This document shows, in pieces, positions 1-8,900 of a stretch of 64,000 nt of DNA. The stretch's first letter is position 1; each line of letters begins with the position of its first letter. The notes under the pieces were generated by a model. It searched no databases. It was not told the DNA's origin and saw nothing but the letters and a program-made list of their open reading frames with translations. Made by a program: the position numbers and the translations under genes. The DNA comes from Oegoconia quadripuncta (Eukaryota > Arthropoda > Insecta > Lepidoptera > Autostichidae), in contig OX438747.1 in the NCBI GenBank assembly GCA_949316235.1, forward strand, positions 32,584,601-32,648,600, given 5' to 3'.

Positions 1-289
1 GGTATAACCGTAATCGGGTTTTAATAATTATTTAAGTCTTTATTTAAACATTTTTCTTAAACATTACGTTTGAATTTCTTTCATTTAGATGGGGTGCTGG
101 AATTGTTTGTTGTCAAGTATGATAAAATGGCTGCTAACGTCCGCCATGTTGGATTTATTCCTTTTGGCTTCATCGTGGTGGAGTAAAAATTGAACAGGAT
201 TAATTATATTTTTATTTATTCATTCTTTTTTTTTTCGTTTATTTATTCATTATATTTATTATATTCAGGATTTAATTAAAACTAAAACA

Positions 290-646
290 ATGGGTGCGCA
301 AAAATTTAAATCCACGAGCAATGTGAGCGTTGCACCTAATAAAACTTTAAAATGGCTATCAAAATGGAAGAATAAAACAAATTGTACCAAAGTTAAATTA
401 TGCATGGCAGTGAAAGTTTCAAAATCTCGGAACGTAGTAGTAACCAGCTACCTACCTACTGCCGCTAAGGAAGTCGATTTATTGCAACAAGATTCTTTGG
501 AATAATAAAAGGCGGAATATTGTGCAGCACCAGCAAGTAGACAGTTTAGTAAGAAGAAAAAAAGACGGTCACGACCGAAGTTTTACAAAAGAAATAGAAA
601 AGTAAAACTAAAGATCTGGCTGTATGAGCATATTACCATTGCGTGA
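290..646 (+). pseudogene. Two in-frame short ORFs split by TAATAA, origin unknown
   Basis: A 71-codon ORF begins at an ATG (290) in a good context and ends at 503-505. A second stop follows at once (506-508), and the same frame then stays open for 45 codons to a TGA at 644-646. Both halves are strongly basic; the second contains a run KKKKRRSRPKFYKR. I do not recognise the family. The frame continuing past a double stop could mean a decayed gene, a nonsense-mutated retrocopy, or chance in lysine-rich, A-rich DNA. A pyrimidine/AG acceptor-like site lies just upstream (about 268), so 290 could also be inside an exon. Confidence 0.25.
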
Positions 647-781
647 CCATAAAGTCTAAGTTTTCAAAAATAAACTGTCACTGTCAGTCAGAACGAAATT
701 ACTTTTTGTTTTCTTTTTCTTCATGTTTTCTTCAACACGATTTAAACGATACCTTAATTTTTCTTAGTTCTATCATTTTAA

Positions 782-2215
782 ATGGCCGAATTAAATACCG
801 ATGGCTGCCCGGTATTTGTGGACGTTAGTACAGACTTAACCCAGCTGCTGCCGCCGTCACAGCTATGTATGGAGAACATTATTAAAATTGAATCTTCCAG
901 CGATCACGAAAGTCTACTGATGTAAGTTGAGTTTTACCATCAAGTTTTATAGGCCGAGCGTCCTATTCCAGGCAGGTCTTAGTTAAGATCAGTGTCGATA
1001 AGGCAGCATATAACAAAATTCATTGTATTAGCTCCTTAAACGAGTCGTATTGTTGAAGACCAGAATGTGACCAAACGATTGGTTGTTGTTGAAGCCGGAA
1101 TCCTAAATTCCAACGAAAGCCAATATAGTTTGTTAGCATAGACTCTTAATTATCTCTAAAACTATGATATAGCGATCACTGTGTTGAAACTGCAAAACCT
1201 GAATTGTAACAAGACAAAACTTCTGTGTCTCCTTATTGACACTAACCAAACCTAATACTCCAACCTGATTGTCGCCTTTTCTGCTAGTTAGTGCTCCATA
1301 ACTCTGATGGTTTTTTCCTTGTGGTTAAAAATCTCATCCAGTAAGTATATGTATCAAGCTCCTTTGCCACGGTGGTCTGGAAGTGATAAGACTGCCTTTG
1401 TACACCTATTTTAATAATTTCAATGTGTATATTTTTAAGTTGTGTACAATAAAGAGTGTTTCTTCCTCTTCTTCAACTCTATAATCTAACAGTGATTGTT
1501 ATCTTTTAGCGAAAGTAAAGGTCAAGACATGCTCATTCCGAAAAAAAAGAAATTTAAATGTCCAGAATGCCTTCGTTTCACAACACAAACAGAAGAGAAA
1601 ATGGTCCGTCACATCAGAAGAGTACACCGCGGAGAGAACCCCTTCCGATGCTACATGTGCGAGTATTCCACGTACAACAAATGTCTATTTGAAGAGCATG
1701 TACGAATCCATCAAGGCATTAAGCCCTTTAAATGTTCCCATTGCCCATATCGGAGCGTTTCTAAGAAGAACACAAAGAAACATGAGCTCATACACCGTCC
1801 TGACAATCCACTGCGTTGTACAGACTGCAGTTTTATTGCTCGTAACACGAGAAGTTTACGTTGCCACATTAGAAATAAAAACTGCGTCGTTAAACAGGAG
1901 CTAGAACGGCAGAACTGTAGTAATTGTGATTTTGAAACTAAAACCAAAAAGGAGCTAATTACACATAACAAAAATAAAAAGAAATGTAAGCTATGTGACG
2001 TACAGGTTTGCACTCGGAAATTGTTGACGAAGCACATGGTTAAAGAGCATAAAAAAAAATTGGACGAAAATAAAATCTTTCTCTGTAGCATCTGTAAATG
2101 GTCATCGAACAGTAAGTTCAAAGTATTGCTACACTTGATCCACCATCCGGAACAAAAGGTCGATGAAGACATTTTGGATATCAGTATATTGAGGAGAAAT
2201 GGTATTATGCTATAA
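782..2215 (+). CDS. C2H2 zinc-finger protein, seven fingers, two exons
   Basis: Exon 1 is 782-921 (ATG, 46 codons plus two bases, donor GTAAGT at 922). Exon 2 is 1510-2215 after acceptor TTATCTTTTAG. The split codon AT|C restores an uninterrupted frame, giving 281 residues with stop TAA at 2213-2215. The N-terminal 60 residues are acidic and carry no finger. From about residue 62 come tandem C2H2 units starting FKCPEC, FRCYMC, FKCSHC, LRCTDC (its last ligand looks like Cys), NCSNC, KCKLC and FLCSIC. Linkers are short and some resemble the TGEKP type (RGENP, QGIKP). This implies a nuclear DNA-binding protein; the target is unknown. The gene looks complete and unbroken. The 588-bp intron (922-1509) shows no recognisable element. 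Confidence 0.85.
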
Positions 2216-2283
2216 TAATTGGTAACGAATCTCATTTTTCCAAATTATCGCAGCGGGCAACGCCAACGTTATCACCGTCAGGT

Positions 2284-2345
2284 TTTTTTTATGGCAATTG
2301 GTTGTTTTTTTTTATGCACAACGAGTTCGTACTCACCTCAATCAC
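2284..2345 (-). repeat. 3' tail fragment of SINE family 1
   Basis: A T-run followed by ATGCACAACGAGTTCGTACT and then CCTCAATCAC is the reverse complement of the A-tailed 3' end of the window's main SINE. It stops exactly where the foldback element at 2346 begins, so that element appears to have inserted in it or truncated it. Confidence 0.65.
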
Positions 2346-2796
2346 CAGAAGGGCAATTCTCATAATATCTCGTATTACAATTACAGTCAAAATTCAGTTT
2401 GGATCCAGTCTCGATCTCCTAAATGTCAAATATGACATTAAATATAAAGATTCGTAATGTAATTATATCGAAATGTGATCGAAAGTTGAACAAAGCTCTC
2501 ACTATTAAATGTTCAGTATTGCCCAGCTGAAGTGATATAAGTAGTTTTTTGACAAATGTGAAAGGGAATAAATAGAAGGAAGCAAGCGCATATTTGACGA
2601 ACTGTCAATTTTTTTAATCTCGAACTTGATGTTAAAAGCTTTGTTCAGTTTTCGATCACATTTCGATATAATCACATTACAAACATTTATATTGTAGTAC
2701 GAGAATGACATATTTGACATTTGGAGACCGAGACTAGATCCGAATTGAATTTTGACTGTAATTCTATTAAGAGATATTACGAGAATTGTCCTTCTG
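2346..2796. mobile_element. Foldback MITE with about 150-bp arms
   Basis: The ends are inverted copies (CAGAAGGGCAATTCTC at left; GAGAATTGTCCTTCTG at right). Inverted similarity continues for roughly 150 bp inward on each side, including the shared core around ATCGAAATGTGATCGAAA. There is no coding potential and I see no clear target duplication. Confidence 0.65.
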
Positions 2797-2999
2797 ATCT
2801 TAATTCATCATCATCAAAAAATGTTTATAATTCAATCAATCATAATTACCAGTGTTCTGTGGATAAGAGTTGAATGAGATTGACCAGTATGAAATCTATG
2901 CTGAACTGTATGTCTGTCTCCTGTTTAAGATACCTAATACCGAAAGGACAAACGCAATATTCGCAGGGTACACAGAATTCCTATGATTCCCTAAAATCA

Positions 3000-3330
3000 C
3001 TTGTTCTACTGCTTTTTCAATAAGGTTCCTGTTGATATACAAAATCTTCCTTTCAATTTTAAAGGTGCCTACTATAAAACAGAGATTTATTAAGAAAGCA
3101 TATTATAAAATGATAATGTACGTGGATGGACATAACCAGCTCGTTCCCATGCCAGGCTATTTCACACTTAATAATGAAATGTTATTGTGCCTTATTGTAA
3201 AATTGGAAACTTGTTTCTAAAATGAGCAACCCGTTGAGTTTCTTGCTTGTTCTTTAAGAAGAAAAGTGCCTTTTGAACAAGCAGTAGCTTAAAAATTTTA
3301 AAAAATAATAAAGCATTTTTTACTTTGACT
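3000..3330 (+). mobile_element. LINE 3' end with decayed reverse-transcriptase C-terminus
   Basis: The decayed frame [13 protein letters not shown]...IKQ..IKKAYYK matches the better copies at 10225, 53040 and 59385 in this window. It is followed by the shared 3' UTR (GAGTTTCTTGCTTGTTCTT) and a (TTTGAC)n tail. It is a truncated, degenerate non-LTR retrotransposon copy. Confidence 0.6.
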
Positions 3331-3426
3331 TTGATATTTATTGAACTTATGGGATTTTTTAAATTAAGTATCTATGTTACAATTACGATAAGTGGACTGT
3401 AAAATGAAAAGTTGAATTTGTTTTGA

Positions 3427-4087
3427 CTACCGCCTGTACGCGAACTTTCGACCGATAGAAACACTCACCTTCCAGTTGTTCTGCCCTTTTTTTGAGCAGG
3501 AGTCGGCTCCAGAGGTAGAAGGCTGCCCTGATAACCTTGGTTCGTTCGAACTTACCGCAGTAACAAGTATACCAACTACCTTCTTCAGTGACGGATTAAG
3601 ACTACTTGATGCCCTAAGCAATCCACGCCTGTGGGCCCCCCTATCCGTATGTCAACTAGAATCGGTCTTTAATGCCAGGCGGGGGGCCCGCGGGGAAGGG
3701 GTGGTTTGTGATTGGCTGATCGCAATACCGGTGCTTTCGAATTGCCGAATGCACTAGACTAGCGGGCAGCGAGTGGGCGCAAGCGGGAGAGCGGGGTAAC
3801 TCTAGGTCGGCTCTTATGTTAACTTAAAACGCGCGAATTTTCAAATTAGTCCTATAAACTTTTTTTGGTGTGGTTTTTGGTGACGTGAGAGTGAGACGTG
3901 ATGCCCTAAGGACGGATTTTTTTGTGCTTCTTCTGGTGCCCCCCCCCAGACGTGATGCCCTAGGCAATTGCTTAATTTGATTAAGGGTTAATCCGTCACT
4001 GACCTTCTTCCTGCTGATACTACACTGCAAGGATGGTGTTCCCTTCAGTCGACAGGATGTAGCGAAGATTTTAATTATACGTATCAC
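3427..4087 (-). pseudogene. Possible coding remnant interrupted by the hAT element
   Basis: On the minus strand, the sequence flanking the hAT element reads as one open frame if the element and one copy of its 8-bp duplication are ignored. That frame runs from about 4087 to 3471, where AAG is followed by GTGAGT, a donor-like sequence. The stretch is serine-rich and I do not recognise it. It may be an old exon or transposon gene killed by the insertion, or simply chance openness. Confidence 0.25.
3586..4001. mobile_element. hAT-type non-autonomous element, 416 bp
   Basis: The terminal inverted repeat CAGTGACGGATTAA is at 3586 and its inverse ends at 4001. The element is flanked by a perfect 8-bp direct repeat ACCTTCTT (3578-3585 and 4002-4009), the hallmark of hAT insertion. 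The interior is G+C rich (around 3640-3720) and non-coding. Confidence 0.85.
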
Positions 4088-4527
4088 AACATCGACACTA
4101 ATAATATAAGTTTATGACGATCAGGATTTTTTGAAAGCGATGGATTGAAAAATTTTTTTGAACATTAATAATCGATCCCAGATGACTGTTAGTCATAGGT
4201 AAGTAGATATCAGAGGTTAATGATCTCTTGGGTGGTTTTGACATCACAGGAGTTTCCATATTTAGTAGTGATTTTCAAGCGGGCGTGCATGGCCAAATCC
4301 GAAGCTATGAGGAATAGCGAAAAGTACTAAAAGGAGTCTCGGGCCTGATTTTGATGAAAACTAAAACTGTATCATTGGATTTTTGAAAAAAAAAAACAAT
4401 ATTCCTGACCAGCAATGGAACCTGTTGATTTTGAAAAAAAAATCACTATTATTGTACCATTCGATAGGTCACTATTAAGGAACGAATTCTGGGAAGTAAT
4501 GACAACTTGTTAAAATTGAAGTATTTT

Positions 4528-4600
4528 TTTTTTATGCATAACGGTTTTGGTACTTGACCTCAGTCACACCTGATGTTAAGTGAATTTATGTAAGTGATTA
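4528..4600 (-). repeat. SINE family 1 tail fragment
   Basis: The 3' tail of SINE1 (T-run, TTATGCATAACGG, then CACACCTGATGTTAAGTGAA) in reverse orientation. Between 4010 and 4527 and between 4600 and 5215 I see only A+T-rich DNA with no recognisable gene or repeat. Confidence 0.6.
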
Positions 4601-5215
4601 ATCAAATGAGTAATTTTGTTCAAGGTGCATGAGGATTTTGAGTCAGTTATTGTGAAACTGACATGGGTAATTTTACTGAGATCTTGGACGTACTAACCGA
4701 CAGATATGTGTATGGTAGCTTGGACATACTGACTGACTGATATGTGCATTTAATTCCTATTATTATTTCCCAGTAGATTAAATTTACATATTACGAAATG
4801 ATAACGTCTGTCTGCATTGAATTAAATGCTTGAAAATTAAAAACAATCAAAATTTTCCAAGATCAACCTTACTTTATTCTAATTCTATGTTCACAGAGAT
4901 CCGGAGTTTAAAGGTCCGAATTCCGTTCCCAAAAAATCGAGGTGTTTTTTAATTAAGGGCTTTACGGCAAGATGCCAGTGCTAAACACAGTGCACCAAAA
5001 AATTATTAATACCTTATATATAATACTTGTAGGGCGCTTACGTACCTACCTAGTACCAAAATTTGTCATTAAACGCAAGCGAAGTAAACTGATTCTAGCA
5101 ATCTATTTTATGTGGTACAGCTGCAGAAATGTACTAGATTTTACTCCTACATTCTGCACAAAGAAAAAGGCATAATATGTAACGAAAATATGTCTTAATT
5201 ATACATATATGTATA

Positions 5216-5692
5216 AGGTCTAACAAAATTAACCCGACAAACGTTGCAGTGTATGTATATGATGTACCTATTACGAAAAAAATAAAACTAAAGTTTTTGT
5301 GAGTTGGACCTTAATGGCCGGGCGCTCTAAGTACTTTGCCACAACACACAAACACGTGCCGCGGTATCTTTGAAGATGCCAAAAGGCGACCACTCGCCGC
5401 TCGCCGCCGGCGCTTGCCCCGTCGCCGCGCCGCGCCGCAACTTGCTGTGATTGGTTGCGCCCTGTGTCCCGGCCCCCGCCACCCCCTTTGGCGTCTTCCA
5501 TATGAACGTTGCCTTTTTTTTCTCATTGATAATATAAGGTACAAACGTAATGTAGTGAGTCTGTAAATTTGTATTTTCATTTGCACTTACATAAAAACAC
5601 ATTTTTAAGGCTAGTTTTTTTTAATGAATATATTATTTTATTATCATGCACGTGCAATTGCCAAGGTTTGTCGGGTTAATTATGTTGGACCC
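5216..5692. mobile_element. Mariner-type MITE, 477 bp
   Basis: Inverted termini of about 28 bp (AGGTCTAACAAAATTAACCC at left, its near-perfect inverse at right) are flanked by TA on both sides (5214-5215, 5693-5694). The middle (5330-5500) is strikingly G+C rich against an A+T-rich rim. It has no transposase. Confidence 0.8.
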
Positions 5693-5949
5693 TATTTAAC
5701 ATAGTCATAATAGCAATTTAAAAAAATAAAAATAATACACAAGGTTAATTATTTTTATGGGTTATTCTTCTTCCCCTTCCATTATTATTAATTATTTATG
5801 TTTCATGTATTTATAGTTTTATAACATCATTATTGAAATTTATGAAAGAGAAAGAAAGAAGAAAAAGGGAAAGAAATTGCCGCCACATCACTGGAGAATT
5901 GAGGAGTAAATAAACCAGTTAAAACTATCAATCGTATACAAAATGTAAT

Positions 5950-5955
5950 TTTATT
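5950..5955 (-). promoter_or_regulatory. Polyadenylation signal of the Kazal-like gene
   Basis: AATAAA on the minus strand, 45 bases past the stop codon at 6000-6002, in the expected place for the 3' end of the transcript. Confidence 0.6.
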
Positions 5956-5999
5956 AGTTATTTCTTGCAAAGAAGGTCTTTCAAAAAGGTTTTGCAAGG

Positions 6000-8900
6000 T
6001 TATTTCTTTCCAAAGCCAGGTATCCTCTGATGCGGCTCCATAATATGCGTGGCTTTATAATTCCCAGCCAGCCAGCCAAAGTGGCCCATAGAGGAGGCCA
6101 CCTCCGCAAACCGAGCGAACGCTAGGTACCTGTTGGAAATATTCTGTATGAAAGCAGTGCCCGGTTAAGATGCTAAGATATAGTTGCCACTGGTCTTGAA
6201 ATGCACTTAAATAACTTAAATTTATAGTAAAAATAAAATTAAATGCTTTAGTTGGCTACAAACAATTAGGAATAAAAAAAGAAGACCGCTTTGCACCCAG
6301 CTGCTGGCGTCGAAGAAGTGAAGCCAAAAAGCAGGACAATTCAAATCCAATATGACGTTACGGACGCAAGTCTACACCAGAGGGCGGAGTGCGAGTTTTG
6401 TTTCGACTTAGCAAGCCGGCCATTTTGCAACACCGAAGCCCCATTCACTCAAGCGCCAGCTACTGCACGGTCGAAGGAATTCTCGATAAGCCTAAACAGT
6501 ATTAATGACGACCTGTTTAGTGTAGTGGTTAGCAACTCAGACCACTATACCAAAAGGTTGCGGGTTCGAATCCCGCTAGGGGTATAATGTTTGTGTGCTG
6601 AATACGGACATGTGTACCCGAGTTATGGATGTTTTCGTTTATAATAAGTATTTATTTACAAAAAAAATATGTATTTATGTAGTATATCAACCATCTGGTA
6701 TCCACAACACAAGCCTATAGTTGCTTACCGTGGAACTAGATGGCGCTGTGTGTGTGTGTAAGGATATTTATTTATTTATATTATTTATTGTTGTGGAGTG
6801 AGCAAAAACATCTGCGTTATTGGAGATGCTTAAGTGTGGGCATAGTGGTCTGGTGATATCTAATGTTCTAGCTGTTTGACATAAAATAGCTAGTCCCAGG
6901 GGACTAGGGCAAGGTGGCAGCACATTCACCAGGCTGAATGTGCTGCCACCTTGCCTTTGACTTCATTTCACGTAACATCTGATGTGATTTAGGTCAAGCT
7001 TCTACTCACCTAGAAGCGCCACAGAAGGACCAACTGAGTGGAGAACTGATCACCATTTCGCCTTCATCCGGAGGTGGTCCAAATTCTGGAAGCATTTCTA
7101 ATCGTTTATGATTTATTTAACTAAGTATCAATAGAAAACCCCCGAGACGATTTTATTATTCAGGTATAGACATATATCTTCGAAATGGCCGACCGATTCC
7201 CATTTTTTTTATGCACAACGGGTTGGAACTTGCCCTCAATCACACCTCATGTTAAGTGAAGATGAGGTCGAAGGTGGAAGCGTACTGACCCGGAAACCCC
7301 AACACTTTTAGGCGACTAGCTATCTTATCTCTGATAACCGGAACACAACAATGCTATTAACATTGCTGCTTGACGGCAGATTTAGATAAGATGGTGATAG
7401 CTAGGCAGGCGGACATTTAGAATGCCCTATCACCAACCAAACCGAGTACTTGAACATGTACGCTGCTGGGGATCGAACCCGCGTCCTCCGAATCGTAAAC
7501 CCAATGTTGTTCACATTGAGCTACGGAGGGGTTATCCATCCAATTATAATCCCTTATTGCAACGCGAAAATCATAAATTTGAAGTTCGCCCTGCCCTTCC
7601 GTACAGTGTCGGCCGTACTCGCTACGAGAGCGGGATGATCAAGAGCCCGCCCACGACCGACAATCGGTGACCGATTTTTTGTAGGAGAAATATGGAACGT
7701 AGGTACTGATTGCAATATTTCAACGCTCACGTCCTACAAATCTGTCACAATATCGGTGATAAAAGTACTGACGAAAAAATCGGCCCGATCATCGGTCCTA
7801 CAAAAAAAAATCTGTCGTGGGCGGGCAACCTATAAAAGAGCATATTTCGCATATTTGTCTTTTCGATTAAATGGACCTTCGGCTAAATGGCGTTTCGTTC
7901 ATATGGCACTTCGATTATCTGGCGTCGCACAAATGGCTTTCGCTTATACATATGTCTTTTCGAAATTGGGTCCTAAACCCGTAAATTTTAACTATCAAAA
8001 TAAAACATTATTGATTGCTTACCTTCCCAATGCATACAGTAATACAAGTCGCCAAGGCAATGGTTGATAAACGTGTAAAACTTGAAGTATACCCCATAAC
8101 CTCTGTTAGCGGATACGCACACCGGAGAGTAAGTCGACGGGCAGGAGAGCGGACAGATGTGGTCGTCAAACGCCGTATCCACAGCATATAGTGTGCTGTA
8201 GGTACTCTTCGTTTTCTTGACTTTAGAAGTGGTCGCAGCGGCTTTTGTGGTTGCGCCGGCTTTCGTGGTCGCGCCGGCTTTCGTGGTCGCACCAGCTTTC
8301 GTGGTCGCGCCGGCTTTCGTGGTCGCGCCGGCTTTCGTGGTCGCACCAGCTTTCGTGGTCGCGCCGGCTTTCGTGGTCGCGCCAGCCTTTGTGGTCGCGC
8401 CGGCTTTCGTGGTCGCAGCAGTTTTTGCTGTAGTCTTGTCTCGAAGAATGGCTGCGCCATCTGTGCTGTCTATTACGTTGTTTGTTTCTTAAAAAAAAAA
8501 CAGTTACATGAATATGAAAAGAAATATACCCTGGGACATACACACAACGCCATCTAGTTCCACACTAAGTAACTAGGCTTGTATATAGATACCAGATGCT
8601 TGATATATTACACAAATTAGTTGTATTGTTTTCGAAAGTTATTTAAAAATTAACATGTCTCTCTAAGATAAAATAAATATATACAAATAAATATCTTTGG
8701 ACATACACACAGTGCCATCTAGTTCCACATTAAGCAACTATAGGCTTGTGTTGTGGATACCAGATGGTTGCTATACTACTTACATAAATACTTAATATTA
8801 ATGAAAACATCCATAACTTGGGTACACATATTCATATTCATCATACAATAAATATGCCCTTAGTGGGATCCGAACCCGCGACCTTTTGGTATAGTTGTCA

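Noticed and set aside
4972..5175. 67-codon ORF before the mariner-type MITE
   Set aside because: A+T-rich, no recognisable motif, no splice signals that fit a neighbour.
5271..5602. Overlapping ORFs around the G+C core at 5.3-5.5 kb
   Set aside because: They sit inside the mariner-type MITE; openness in several frames follows from high G+C.
8008..8543. ORFs with PRKPAR or DHESRR repeats over the 18-bp array
   Set aside because: They are other frames of the TTKAGA array. Only the TTKAGA frame joins in phase to the neighbouring exons and to the cysteine module.
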